64,000 nt of DNA from Clostridium sp. (GTDB lineage: Bacteria > Bacillota > Clostridia > Lachnospirales > Lachnospiraceae). A program made the position numbers and the translations under genes. Location: NCBI GenBank assembly GCA_031275405.1, contig JAISOV010000009.1, positions 1-64,000 on the forward strand, written 5' to 3'. Below the pieces are notes generated by a model. That model saw nothing but the letters and a program-made list of their open reading frames with translations, searched no databases and was not told the DNA's origin. Below are positions 9,051-17,521 of the stretch, piece by piece (the stretch's first letter is position 1; every line of letters begins with the position of its first letter).

Positions 9051-9416
9051 ATGGAATATCGGGAGAGAAAACGATTGTTATTTTTTGGTTTACCTTTTAC
9101 TTTTACCAAGTATGTGATCCAAGAAGATCGGATCACGATCGTCAACGGGTTCTTCAAGACGACAGAGAACGACTGTTATTTATATAAGGTGCAGGACGTG
9201 GAGCATAGCGCCGACCTTCTGGAGAAGCTGTTTCGGCTGGGGACGCTGACCTGCTACACCGGGGACACCACCCACCCTAAGCTTGTGATCCGGCACGTGC
9301 GTAATTCCAGGCGGATCAAGGAGTTTGTCCTTCAGGAATCCGAAGAGGCCAGGCGGAAAAGGCGTGCGGTCAGCATGTTGGATATAGGCGCAGGGGATCT
9401 GTCTTGGGAGGAGTGA
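9051..9416 (+). CDS. Small PH-domain-like protein
   Basis: 121 residues with ATG behind AAGGAGA. The pattern of a short N-terminal hydrophobic patch, ITIVNGFFKTTENDCYLY and the following strand-rich part fits bacterial pleckstrin-homology-like (bPH/YdbT) domains that sit at membranes. The C-terminus is basic. No enzyme motif. It precedes a MATE exporter, with 26-bp repeats in between. Function unknown. Confidence 0.6.
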   Translation: MEYRERKRLLFFGLPFTFTKYVIQEDRITIVNGFFKTTENDCYLYKVQDVEHSADLLEKLFRLGTLTCYTGDTTHPKLVIRHVRNSRRIKEFVLQESEEARRKRRAVSMLDIGAGDLSWEE

Positions 9417-9423
9417 CGAAGAA

Positions 9424-9553
9424 AGCCCGGCAAAGAGGGCCGACGGGAGAGTCCGGCGAAGAAGGCCGGCGGGAAAGCCCGGCAAAGAGGGTCGGCGGGA
9501 GAGTCCGGCGAAGAAGGCCGGCGGGAGAGTCCGGCAAAGAGGGCCTGACGAAG
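9424..9553. repeat. 26-bp tandem repeat, five units
   Basis: Five head-to-tail 26-base units (9424-9553) alternate between an AGCCCGGCAAAGAGGG form and an AGTCCGGCGAAGAAGG form. They fill the space between the PH-domain gene and the MATE gene. There are no spacers, so this is not a CRISPR array. Confidence 0.85.
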
Positions 9554-9578
9554 AAGGGCCGGCGAGGGGGCTGACGAA

Positions 9579-10988
9579 ATGGAACTGGATATGACAAAGG
9601 GAAAGCCGCTGCCGCTGCTCCTGAAATTCATGATCCCCGTGGTAATAGGGAGTCTTTTTCAACAGCTTTACAACATGGCGGACACGATGATCGTAGGGCG
9701 TTATGTCGGGGTGCGGGCGCTGGCGGCGGTAGGGGCCACCGGGAGCGTGTCCTTCCTGATCCTTGGCTTCGCGGTCGGGATGACGATGGGTTTTACGGTC
9801 ATGACCGCCCAGCGGTTCGGGGCGGGGGATCTGGAGGGGATGAAAAAGAGCGTGGGAAGCGCCGTTCTCCTTTCGGTCGCGGCTGCCGTCCTGCTTACGG
9901 CGGCGAGCCTGGCCGGCATGAGTACCCTGCTTGCCTGGATGCATACACCGGAAGATATTCTTCCCCTGTCCAAGGAATACCTGACGATCATCTGCGCGGG
10001 GCTGTGCGGCATCGTTTCCTATAACCTGCTCGCCAGTATCCTGCGGGCCATCGGAAACAGCGTGGCGCCTCTGATCCTGCTGCTGATTTCTTCCGTGGTC
10101 AATGTGGCGCTGGATCTGGTCTTTGTGGCGGGCCTGGGGATGGGGGTGGCCGGAGCGGCGTATGCCACCGTCATTTCCCAGGGGCTGGCCGACGTGCTGT
10201 GCGTGATCTACATCATCCGGAAAGTGCCTTCCCTGCGTATCGGGAAGCGGCACTGGAAGCCGGAGGGGCGCAATGTGAAGAACCAGCTGGCGGTGGGAGT
10301 GCCGATGGCTCTCCAGTTTTCCATCACGGCGGTGGGAACGATCCTGGTGCAAGGCGCGCTGAACCTGCTTGGCTCCATGGTGGTGGCTTCCTATTCCGTG
10401 TCCAGCAAGATCGAACAGCTGGTCACGCAGCCGTTTGCCGCTATGGGCGTCACTATGGCCACTTACTGCGCGCAGAACAGGGGAGTCGATGACATCGGGC
10501 GGATCCGCGAGGGCGTGCGGCTCGGGAACGTCATCTCGGCGGCGTATGCGGTGGCGGTCTATGGAGTGGTCTATCTGATCCTGCCGTTTGCGATCCGTCT
10601 GTTCGTGACGCAGGATGTGGAGCTGATCTATGGTTACGCAAGGACTTATATCGTGATCAACGGGGCGTGTTTCATACCGCTCGGTATGATCTTTCTGTTC
10701 CGGAACGCCCTGCAAGGCTGCGGCTACGGTTTCCTTCCCATGATGGGCGGGGTGGTGGAGCTGGTCTGCCGGGCGGCGGTCGCTTTTATCGCCGCGAGGA
10801 TGTTGAGCTATCGCGGGGTCTGCTTCGCCAACGGAAGCACGTGGCTGACGACGGGCATTTTCTTCTGGATCGTCTACCATGTCCTGATGAAAAAGCTGGC
10901 CAGGAGACAGAATGGGAAGCCGGTACAGGAGACGGAAGGCAAACCCGGCGCGGAAGGCAGGATGAAAGCCTGCCGTAGGGGGCGGTAA
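9579..10988 (+). CDS. MATE family multidrug/cation antiporter
   Basis: 469 residues with about twelve membrane segments. The N-terminal segment PVVIGSLFQQLYNMADTMIV is the usual MATE signature, and a related pattern recurs in the second half (FQFSITAVG region, VASYSVSSKIEQL), showing the two-lobed fold. It should export drugs or metabolites using a Na+ or H+ gradient. GAGGGGG precedes the ATG. The last codons fall in a repeated segment also found just downstream (11028). Confidence 0.92.
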   Translation: MELDMTKGKPLPLLLKFMIPVVIGSLFQQLYNMADTMIVGRYVGVRALAAVGATGSVSFLILGFAVGMTMGFTVMTAQRFGAGDLEGMKKSVGSAVLLSVAAAVLLTAASLAGMSTLLAWMHTPEDILPLSKEYLTIICAGLCGIVSYNLLASILRAIGNSVAPLILLLISSVVNVALDLVFVAGLGMGVAGAAYATVISQGLADVLCVIYIIRKVPSLRIGKRHWKPEGRNVKNQLAVGVPMALQFSITAVGTILVQGALNLLGSMVVASYSVSSKIEQLVTQPFAAMGVTMATYCAQNRGVDDIGRIREGVRLGNVISAAYAVAVYGVVYLILPFAIRLFVTQDVELIYGYARTYIVINGACFIPLGMIFLFRNALQGCGYGFLPMMGGVVELVCRAAVAFIAARMLSYRGVCFANGSTWLTTGIFFWIVYHVLMKKLARRQNGKPVQETEGKPGAEGRMKACRRGR

Positions 10989-11068
10989 GGAACATCGGCA
11001 AGAGCATTATGTGCTTCTGGGGAAAAGAGGATGAAAGCCTGCCGTAGGGGGCCGGCAAGGAACATCCG
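10960..11068. repeat. 40-bp direct repeat at the end of the MATE gene
   Basis: A segment beginning GGATGAAAGCCTGCCGTAGG at 10960 recurs at 11028 (68-base period), with AAGGAACATC at the end of both copies. The first copy contains the last codons of the MATE gene. Confidence 0.7.
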
Positions 11069-11082
11069 CCGCGGGAGCCTGA

Positions 11083-11478
11083 TTACTCCCGGGTGGTCAG
11101 GAGGGATTCAAAGAGCAGTCCCGCCACGATCCAGAAAGGCGCGAAATCCAGGCGGATCAGGCGCCTGACATTCCATCTGGAGCGGCGGTAATCCCAAGGG
11201 CAGATGGTTTTCCGGCTGAGCAGGGAACCGGCGGCATATTCGCCGCAAAAAATCAGGCTCATATAAAGCAGCCCCCTTGCCCAGAACGGCTTTTTCCGAA
11301 CCAGGCGGCAGACAGGGGCCAGCAGCGCGGCACAGCCGTAAATGGGAAACATCCAGATGGAAGTATTTCCTTTTAAGGTAAGTTCTCTCCGGCGCAGGGA
11401 ACCGAGGGCGGTGAAGACGATTTCCATGCACCAGCCCAGAGCGCCGCACAGTAAAAAGTTTTTGAAGAACCTGTTCAT
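11083..11478 (-). CDS. Small membrane protein, putative ABC-transporter type IV (CmpB-like)
   Basis: 131 residues with four hydrophobic segments. LGWCMEIVF near the start and WDYRRSRWNVRRLIRLDFAP near the end fit the PF06541 family (putative ABC-transporter type IV), whose role is not known. AGGTG lies six bases before ATG 11478. It is convergent with the MATE gene and divergent from folC. Confidence 0.7.
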   Translation of the reverse strand: MNRFFKNFLLCGALGWCMEIVFTALGSLRRRELTLKGNTSIWMFPIYGCAALLAPVCRLVRKKPFWARGLLYMSLIFCGEYAAGSLLSRKTICPWDYRRSRWNVRRLIRLDFAPFWIVAGLLFESLLTTRE

Positions 11479-11689
11479 GATGAAGCACCTCGTTTTTTGG
11501 TATCCTTTGCATATCGTCGTGCGGGAAAGGCAAGCTGCGGGGGCAGTTACAGTATTTCCTGGAAAAAGGAGATTATACGCCGCAATTCATAGAAGGGAGC
11601 GACTGGAGGGCCGGCGCTTTCCAAAACAGAAAAGCTGACGTTTGGAAGCCGGAGGTTTTGCTCTTTTGTGAGGGAACATTCCACTTGTG

Positions 11690-11822
11690 CGGAAAAGATA
11701 TTCCGGAGGGCAGAGCTTTCTGGGAGGGCAGACATTTTTGGAAGGGCGGAGCTTTCCGGGAGGGCAGACATTTTTGGAAGGGCAAAATTTCTGGAAAGAC
11801 AAAATTTTTGGGAGGACAAAAA
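11690..11822 (+). repeat. Repeated ribosome-binding-site-like array before folC
   Basis: Five or so units of GGAGGGCAGACATTTTTGGA or close variants lie in tandem, ending in the GGGAGGACAAAAA that serves as the folC ribosome binding site. The array keeps the folC frame open upstream, but the translation there (GRADIFGRAELS repeats) is not conserved protein. Confidence 0.65.
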
Positions 11823-11823
11823 T

Positions 11824-13314
11824 TTGAAGTATGGCGAAGCCTTGGCCTATCTCGAGGAACTGAACCGTTACGGCATCGTACCGGGACTAAAAACGGTGGG
11901 AGAACTTTGCAGACGCCTTGGGAATCCCCAGGACGCCTTGCGATTCGTACATATTGCCGGAACCAATGGGAAAGGCTCGGTGCTGTCCTATCTTTCCTCC
12001 GTGCTGATACAGGGCGGCTATCGGACAGGCTGTTATATATCACCTGTTATTTTTGACTATCGCGAACGGATCCAGGTGGGGGGGCGCCCCATTCCGAAGA
12101 CCGCCCTCTGTGAGGGCGTGGAAAGGGTGCGGCAGATCTGCGGGCAGATGGCAGAGGACGGCCTGCCCCATCCTACCGCCTTTGAAGCGGAAACGGCCCT
12201 CGCGTTCTGGTATTTCCGGAGAAAGCAGTGCGACGTCGTAGTGCTGGAAGCAGGGATGGGAGGGCGGGAGGACGCTACCAATATCGTCCGGAACACGGCG
12301 GCGGCGGTGCTGACTTCCGTCAGCAAAGACCATATGAAGTTTCTGGGAGACTCCCTGCGGGAAATTACCCTGCATAAGGTGGGCATTATCCAGAAGCCGA
12401 GGGAGATCGGCGGAATCAAAAATATCTGTTATTTGATCACCTGCGGACAGGAGCCGGAAGTCATGAAGACGATCCTGGCGGCGGTCAGGGAAGCGGGAGG
12501 CTTTCTGGACGAAGCGACCGCGCCGGTCGGGGGGAGCGGCGCCGGCGAAGCGACCGCGCCGGTCTGGGGAAACGGCGCCGGCGAAACGGCCATGCCGGTC
12601 GGGGAATGGGTCTTTCCCGAAAGGCTGTCTTTCCGGGTGGCTTCGCAGGAGGACGTGAAACGCATCCGCTACGGCCTGGAACGTCAGCGGTTTGATTACG
12701 GGGGATTCCGGGATCTGGAAATCGGCCTGGCCGGGAAACACCAGATCGGGAATGCCGTTCTTGCCGTGGAAACTTTGGCTGCGTTGGGAACCGCGGGCTT
12801 TCCGGTTTCAGAGACGGCTCTGCGCCGCGGGCTGAGGGAAGCGAAATGGGCGGGAAGGTTTACGGTCATCGGTAAGAAACCGTTCTTTGTCATAGACGGC
12901 GCCCACAACGAAGCTGCGGCAAAATGTCTCGGAGAGTCCATAGAATGTTATTTTACAAATAAGAGAATGATCTATATCATAGGGATGTTGCGGGATAAAG
13001 AATGTGAAAAGGTACTCGCCTTGACCTGCCGCTATGCGGATCAGCTGATAACGGTCGCGCCGCCCGGCAATCCCAGGGCGGTTCCGGCTTATGAACTGGC
13101 CTGTATGGCCGCCCGGTTCCATCCGCGTGTCACCACGGCGGATAGCCTGGAGGAAGCGGTGGAGATGAGTGATCTGCTGGCGGGAAAAGAGGACGTCATC
13201 CTGGCGTTCGGTTCCCTGTCCTATCTGGGGAAACTGAAAGAGCTGGTGCATTCCAGAAAGAAAAAGGCTATGCCCTCTGAAACGGGCGGATGGGAGAGAA
13301 ATGCTAGATCATGA
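11824..13314 (+). CDS. folC: Folylpolyglutamate synthase
   Basis: Adds glutamates to tetrahydrofolate (and possibly makes dihydrofolate). 496 residues from a TTG start that lies eight bases after GGAGG. Visible motifs: GTNGKGS P-loop near residue 44, HMKFLGD, and DGAHN in the C-terminal domain. Around residues 229-263 there is a low-complexity insert of a 12-residue unit ([12 protein letters not shown]) repeated about 2.6 times. The end overlaps folE by 14 bases, so the folate genes are coupled. Confidence 0.93.
   Translation: MKYGEALAYLEELNRYGIVPGLKTVGELCRRLGNPQDALRFVHIAGTNGKGSVLSYLSSVLIQGGYRTGCYISPVIFDYRERIQVGGRPIPKTALCEGVERVRQICGQMAEDGLPHPTAFEAETALAFWYFRRKQCDVVVLEAGMGGREDATNIVRNTAAAVLTSVSKDHMKFLGDSLREITLHKVGIIQKPREIGGIKNICYLITCGQEPEVMKTILAAVREAGGFLDEATAPVGGSGAGEATAPVWGNGAGETAMPVGEWVFPERLSFRVASQEDVKRIRYGLERQRFDYGGFRDLEIGLAGKHQIGNAVLAVETLAALGTAGFPVSETALRRGLREAKWAGRFTVIGKKPFFVIDGAHNEAAAKCLGESIECYFTNKRMIYIIGMLRDKECEKVLALTCRYADQLITVAPPGNPRAVPAYELACMAARFHPRVTTADSLEEAVEMSDLLAGKEDVILAFGSLSYLGKLKELVHSRKKKAMPSETGGWERNARS
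12511..12615. repeat. In-frame 36-bp tandem repeat inside folC
   Basis: Units at 12511, 12547 and 12583 (the last partial), each starting GAAGCGACCGCGCCGGTC or a variant. Each unit codes for 12 residues and the frame is kept. Confidence 0.8.
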
Positions 13315-13855
13315 TAAGATAAAGACGGCAATCCGTCTTCTGCTGGAGGGGATCGGCGAGGACGGAGATCGGGAGGGGTTACGGGAGACGCCGGAAAGGG
13401 TGGCCAGATTATATGAAGAGATCCTGGCAGGCGTGGAAGAAAGGGCGGAGGAACCCTTGTCGAGGGTGTTTTCGGCAGACTATGGCGGGATCGTGCTGGA
13501 GAAAGACATCGCGTTCTACTCTATCTGTGAACACCACTTAATGCCTTTTTATGGAAAGGCCCATGTGGCCTACCTCCCGAACGGCAAAGTCGTGGGTCTG
13601 AGCAAACTCGTCCGGACGGTGGAGATCTATGCGAAAAGGCTCCAGATCCAGGAACGGATGACAGGCCAGATCGCGGACGCGGTGGCGGAGTATCTTGCGC
13701 CGCAGGGGGTCATGGTCATGTTGGAAGCGGAACATCTGTGCATGACGATGCGCGGGGTGAAAAAGCCCGGAAGCAGAACCGTCACCTTGGCCGTCCGGGG
13801 AAGCTTCCGGGAGGATCCGCTGCTGCGGAGCCAGTTTTTCCAGATGCTGAAATAG
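13301..13855 (+). CDS. folE: GTP cyclohydrolase I
   Basis: 184 residues. Converts GTP to dihydroneopterin triphosphate, the first step of folate synthesis. The zinc and catalytic residues are in [10 protein letters not shown] and EHLCM, and the QERMTGQIA segment is typical. The ATG lies within the end of folC. Confidence 0.97.
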   Translation: MLDHDKIKTAIRLLLEGIGEDGDREGLRETPERVARLYEEILAGVEERAEEPLSRVFSADYGGIVLEKDIAFYSICEHHLMPFYGKAHVAYLPNGKVVGLSKLVRTVEIYAKRLQIQERMTGQIADAVAEYLAPQGVMVMLEAEHLCMTMRGVKKPGSRTVTLAVRGSFREDPLLRSQFFQMLK

Positions 13856-13986
13856 GTTCGGAGTTTTATGGCCGCGCGGGGGGCAGCCCGCGAAGCCGGT
13901 TTCGTGCGGAGAGAAAGAATGCGGACGGAACGGACGGCTTTTGTGTGGCCTGGCTTCTGCCGGAGAGAGAAAGATAAGAGGGCGGC

Positions 13987-14463
13987 ATGGAAAGGATCAG
14001 GCTCATTTTGGCTCATGAACTGTTTCGGACGGCACTCAGCCGGATCCGGGAGGCGGAAGAGGACAGGAGGTTCTGCGGGCATGGCATGGGGCATCTGCTG
14101 GATGTGGCTAGGATTGCCAGGATCATGAACGTGGAGGAAGCGTATCACGTGGAACCGGAACGGATTTACGCGGCGGCGCTGTTGCATGACATCGGAAGAA
14201 GCGTGGAATATATGGACGGAACGCCGCATGAAAGAGCGAGCGCGGACATGGCCGGTAAAATTCTGACGGACTGCGGTTTCGCGAGGGGGGAAACGGAACT
14301 TATTCTGCGGTCGATCCGGTCCCACCGTAACGCGGAGGTTTCACAAGAGAAGGATTTAAGGGGGCTGCTTTACCGTGCGGACAAAGCGTCCAGAGCCTGT
14401 TACGTCTGTGCCGCGCAGACGGAGTGCAGGTGGAAGAAAAAGAACACGGTTTTGGAATACTGA
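13987..14463 (+). CDS. HD-domain protein of the folate operon
   Basis: 158 residues. HD-superfamily metal-dependent phosphohydrolase: histidine in GHGMGHLLDV, then LLHDIGRS, and a distal RSHR segment. A gene of this type often sits between folE and folP in Lachnospiraceae-like folate operons. It might remove phosphate from dihydroneopterin triphosphate, but that is an inference from position. The 130 bases before it hold no convincing gene. Confidence 0.8.
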   Translation: MERIRLILAHELFRTALSRIREAEEDRRFCGHGMGHLLDVARIARIMNVEEAYHVEPERIYAAALLHDIGRSVEYMDGTPHERASADMAGKILTDCGFARGETELILRSIRSHRNAEVSQEKDLRGLLYRADKASRACYVCAAQTECRWKKKNTVLEY

Positions 14464-14629
14464 CGGATCAGGAAGCTGAACGGAGATAGAAAACCGCATG
14501 GAAATGGGAGGCCGGACGGGAAGCGGCAAATCGGACGGGAAGCCACAAGTCAAGCGGGAAGGCGGCGGAGCGGACGGGAAGCGGCAGAGCGGATGGCAAG
14601 CGCCGGATCGGAGAGAGGTGAAAAGTACC

Positions 14630-15454
14630 ATGAAAATAGGCAACCGAGATTTTGAACCAGAATACAAGCCCTATATTATGGGGATCCTGAATATGACGCC
14701 GGATTCTTTTTCGGACGGCGGGAAATGGGAGACGAAAGAAAAAGCCTTGAAGCATGTGGAGGAAATGATAGCGGAAGGGATGGATCTTCTGGACATCGGC
14801 GGAGAATCCACCAGACCGGGATATACCCTGCTTTCGGAGGAAGAGGAGATACGGCGGGTCGTGCCGGTCATAGAAGCGGTCAAAGCCGAGTTCGACATTC
14901 CCGTTTCACTGGATACCTATAAGGCCACGGTGGCGGAGGCAGGGCTTCGGGCGGGGGCGGATCTGGTCAACGACATCTGGGGGCTGCGGTATGAGCGGGA
15001 AAGCCCCGGCGCTATGGCACGGGTGATCGCAAAGAGCGGGGCCGCCTGCTGTCTCATGCACAACCGGAGACACATGGATTATGGGGATTTCCGGAAAGAC
15101 GTAACGGCGGATCTGACGGAATCGCTTCGGATCGCCAAGGCGGCGGGCATCCGGGACGACAAGATCATCCTGGATCCGGGCGTGGGTTTTGGAAAATCTT
15201 ATGAACAGAACCTCGAAGTCCTGAACCATCTGGAAGAATGGCATTCGCTGGGCTATCCGCTCCTGCTGGGGAGCAGCCGTAAATCGGTCGTCGGTCGAAC
15301 CCTTGCCCTGCCGGTCGCGGAGCGGCTGGAAGGGACATTGGTGACGACCGTATTCGCCGTCCTGAAAGGTTATGCTTTCGTGCGTGTGCATGAAGTGAAA
15401 GAAAACCTACGGGCTATCCGCATGACGAGGGCGATTCTGGGGGCGGAAAAATAA
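14630..15454 (+). CDS. folP: Dihydropteroate synthase
   Basis: 274 residues. Condenses p-aminobenzoate with the pterin pyrophosphate. MGILNMTPDSFSDGG and DIGGESTRPG are intact, and the C-terminal GSSRKSVVG is present. The ATG is set by GAGAGAGGTG ten bases upstream. The frame is open further upstream through imperfect repeats of CGGACGGGAAGCGGCA (about 14513-14600), which I regard as non-coding. Confidence 0.96.
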   Translation: MKIGNRDFEPEYKPYIMGILNMTPDSFSDGGKWETKEKALKHVEEMIAEGMDLLDIGGESTRPGYTLLSEEEEIRRVVPVIEAVKAEFDIPVSLDTYKATVAEAGLRAGADLVNDIWGLRYERESPGAMARVIAKSGAACCLMHNRRHMDYGDFRKDVTADLTESLRIAKAAGIRDDKIILDPGVGFGKSYEQNLEVLNHLEEWHSLGYPLLLGSSRKSVVGRTLALPVAERLEGTLVTTVFAVLKGYAFVRVHEVKENLRAIRMTRAILGAEK

Positions 15455-15460
15455 GGAGCT

Positions 15461-15570
15461 GCGGCTCCGGAGACTGAAAAGGCAGGGAGCCGTGCGGCCT
15501 CCGGAGACTGGAAAGGCAGGGAGCCGCGCGGCTCTGGAGACTGGAAAGGCAGGGAGCCGTGCGGCCCCGG
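15461..15570. repeat. 33-bp tandem repeat before folBK
   Basis: Units at 15461 (33 bases), 15494 (34) and 15528 (33), each with GGAGACTGGAAAGGCAGGGA or a one-base variant, plus a fading fourth copy. It lies in the gap between folP and folBK. Confidence 0.8.
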
Positions 15571-15641
15571 GAACAGAAACAGGGCGGACGGGGAGCCGTG
15601 TTTCCATAAAAGATACCCGCGAATGGAGGAGATCTGCTGAC

Positions 15642-16481
15642 ATGGGCGAAGCCGGAGAGGAAGTCAAGGATGAAATCAGGATTGAGGGTCTGCAAGTGTT
15701 TGCCTGCCACGGGGTCTATCCGGAAGAACGGGAAAAAGGCCAGAATTTTATGGTGAACGCCGTACTGTACACGGATACCAGGCGGGCAGGTCTGGAGGAT
15801 GCGTTGGAACATTCCACGGATTACGGCGCGGTGTGCCATTTTATCACGCGGCAGATGGGGCGGCAGACTTACCGTTTAATAGAAGCGGCGGCAGAAAATC
15901 TGGCGAGGGGGATCCTGCTGGCCTTTCCTCTGGTCAGCGGCCTGGAGCTGGAAGTCCGCAAGCCGGAGGCGCCCATCGGGCTGCCTTTTGGCAGTGTTTC
16001 GGTAAAAATCAGCCGCAGATGGCATAAGGCATACCTGGGAGTCGGCTCGAACATGGGCGACCGGCAGGAACATATCCGGAACGGCGTTCATGCCCTTTCT
16101 GAAAATCCGGAAATCCGCGTCCGCAAGGTTTCCGGACTGATTACTACGCAGGCTTACGGAGGGGTGGAGCAGGAGGACTTTCAAAACGGTGCGGCAGAAA
16201 TAGAAACGCTGCTGACGCCGAAAGAGCTTCTGCGGGAGCTTCAAAGGATAGAAGCCGAGGAAGGGCGGGAGCGCACGGTACGTTGGGGTCCTAGAACCCT
16301 GGATCTGGATCTTCTGTTTTATGACCAGAAAATCTTGGAAGAAGAAGACCTGGTTCTTCCCCATGCGGACTTGCAGAATCGCTACTTTGTGCTGAAACCC
16401 ATGGCGGAGCTGGCTCCGTGCCTGCGCCATCCTGTCTTGGGGAAGATGATCAAGGAATTACTGGAAGAACTCCAAAAATGA
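15642..16481 (+). CDS. folBK: Fused dihydroneopterin aldolase / HPPK
   Basis: 279 residues. The first 120 form dihydroneopterin aldolase (GLQVFACHGVYPEE, TDYGAV, EVRKPEAPI). The rest form 6-hydroxymethyl-dihydropterin pyrophosphokinase (YLGVGSNMGDR, WGPRTLDLDLLFYD, RYFVLKPMAEL). The enzyme supplies FolP, encoded upstream. GGAGGAG precedes ATG 15642. The folate operon here thus runs from GTP to folylpolyglutamate. Confidence 0.95.
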   Translation: MGEAGEEVKDEIRIEGLQVFACHGVYPEEREKGQNFMVNAVLYTDTRRAGLEDALEHSTDYGAVCHFITRQMGRQTYRLIEAAAENLARGILLAFPLVSGLELEVRKPEAPIGLPFGSVSVKISRRWHKAYLGVGSNMGDRQEHIRNGVHALSENPEIRVRKVSGLITTQAYGGVEQEDFQNGAAEIETLLTPKELLRELQRIEAEEGRERTVRWGPRTLDLDLLFYDQKILEEEDLVLPHADLQNRYFVLKPMAELAPCLRHPVLGKMIKELLEELQK

Positions 16482-16508
16482 AGAGCGTGGGAGCTTAGAA
16501 CCGCCGCT

Positions 16509-17012
16509 TCACACATCCTCCGGTATGATTTTCCTGAGGAAATCCGTACATAGCCCGGTGAAAAAGCCGGTCAGGACGCCGCTGATCAGCAGGAAAGGAA
16601 CATAAGCCAGGATGGAAGCGGAGCCGGTCAGGGCGAAGGCGGCCAGGATCTGTCCGAGATTGTGGGAGATGCCGCCTGTCATGCTGATCAGGATCGGGAA
16701 ATGCCGCCGGAGCAGCAGCCGAACCGCAAGCATGACGGCGAGACAGAAGACACCGCCGGCCAGGCTGTACAGCAGACTGACCGCTTGGCCGAAGAGGAAA
16801 GCGGACAAAAAAATCCGCGCCGCCAGAACCGCCAGAGCATCTTTTCCGGAACGGCGCAGCAGTAAAAACAGCGTCACGATATTGGCAAGCCCAAGCCGGA
16901 TCCCGGGGATCGGAAGCAAAGGCGGAATGGCGTTGTCCACAGCGGCCAGCGCCAGCGCCAGAACAGTAAAAAGCGCTAAAACAGCCAATCTCTTTGTACC
17001 GGTCATACCCAT
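16509..17012 (-). CDS. Gx transporter family membrane protein (EetB-like)
   Basis: 167 residues, five to six membrane segments. PIPGIRLGLANIVTLFLLL and ISMTGGISHNLGQ are typical of the Gx-transporter family, also annotated as heptaprenyl diphosphate synthase component I. In flavin-based extracellular electron transfer loci of Gram-positive bacteria a protein of this family is called EetB. Here it is next to a NusG-domain-II protein (EetA-like) and close to ApbE, the same trio. Confidence 0.75.
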   Translation of the reverse strand: MGMTGTKRLAVLALFTVLALALAAVDNAIPPLLPIPGIRLGLANIVTLFLLLRRSGKDALAVLAARIFLSAFLFGQAVSLLYSLAGGVFCLAVMLAVRLLLRRHFPILISMTGGISHNLGQILAAFALTGSASILAYVPFLLISGVLTGFFTGLCTDFLRKIIPEDV

Positions 17013-17090
17013 AAAAGATGTTTTCCTCCCGTGAAGCGTTCCCTCGTGCTTTGCCGCGCAAAAGCCTTTCCTGCTGCCGCGCGCGAACGG

Positions 17091-17492
17091 CTAATAAGCG
17101 ACCGTATCCGGCTCGCCGTCTTCCAGGCTGCGGATCCGGATGACCAGACGGTGAGGCAGGCAGGTGACAGGGAGCAGGGAAGTGCTGATGAAGCCCTGAT
17201 GTACGCAGAGCCTGTCCGGACAGTCCGCCTGGATCACGCCGATCCTGCCGGAGCGTACCGCGATCACATTGGAGCCGCCGGCGGCGGCGACGGTCAAAGT
17301 ATAGCCGCCGTTTCCCTCGTGGAGCGGGATACTGTGAATGAGACGTCCTTCTTGATAAATGTCGGCTACCCTCGCGCCGGAAGCCGCCGCCTGCTGCCGC
17401 ATACAGATCACGGCGGCGCAGGCGGCCACAAGCAGCAGAAGGCATAGGCTCAGGATATAGGCGTTTCTTTGGTAAGGAAGCAGCTTCTTCAT
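17091..17492 (-). CDS. NusG domain II protein, membrane-anchored (EetA-like)
   Basis: 133 residues: one N-terminal membrane helix (about 11-32), then a beta-rich outside domain with CPDRLCVHQGFI and TCLPHRLVI, the NusG_II signature with two cysteines close together. It is upstream of the Gx-transporter gene on the same strand. I see no ribosome binding site; a TATACT box ends six bases before the ATG, so the transcript may be leaderless. Confidence 0.75.
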   Translation of the reverse strand: MKKLLPYQRNAYILSLCLLLLVAACAAVICMRQQAAASGARVADIYQEGRLIHSIPLHEGNGGYTLTVAAAGGSNVIAVRSGRIGVIQADCPDRLCVHQGFISTSLLPVTCLPHRLVIRIRSLEDGEPDTVAY

Positions 17493-17521
17493 AGATACAG
17501 TATAGCAAATAAGGAGAAGAA

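Noticed and set aside
9424-9553. Possible CRISPR array
   Set aside because: The units are contiguous without spacers and no cas gene is near; it is a tandem repeat.
9180-10880. 566-codon minus frame over the MATE gene
   Set aside because: Antisense shadow; low-complexity Pro/His/Arg text, no start signal.
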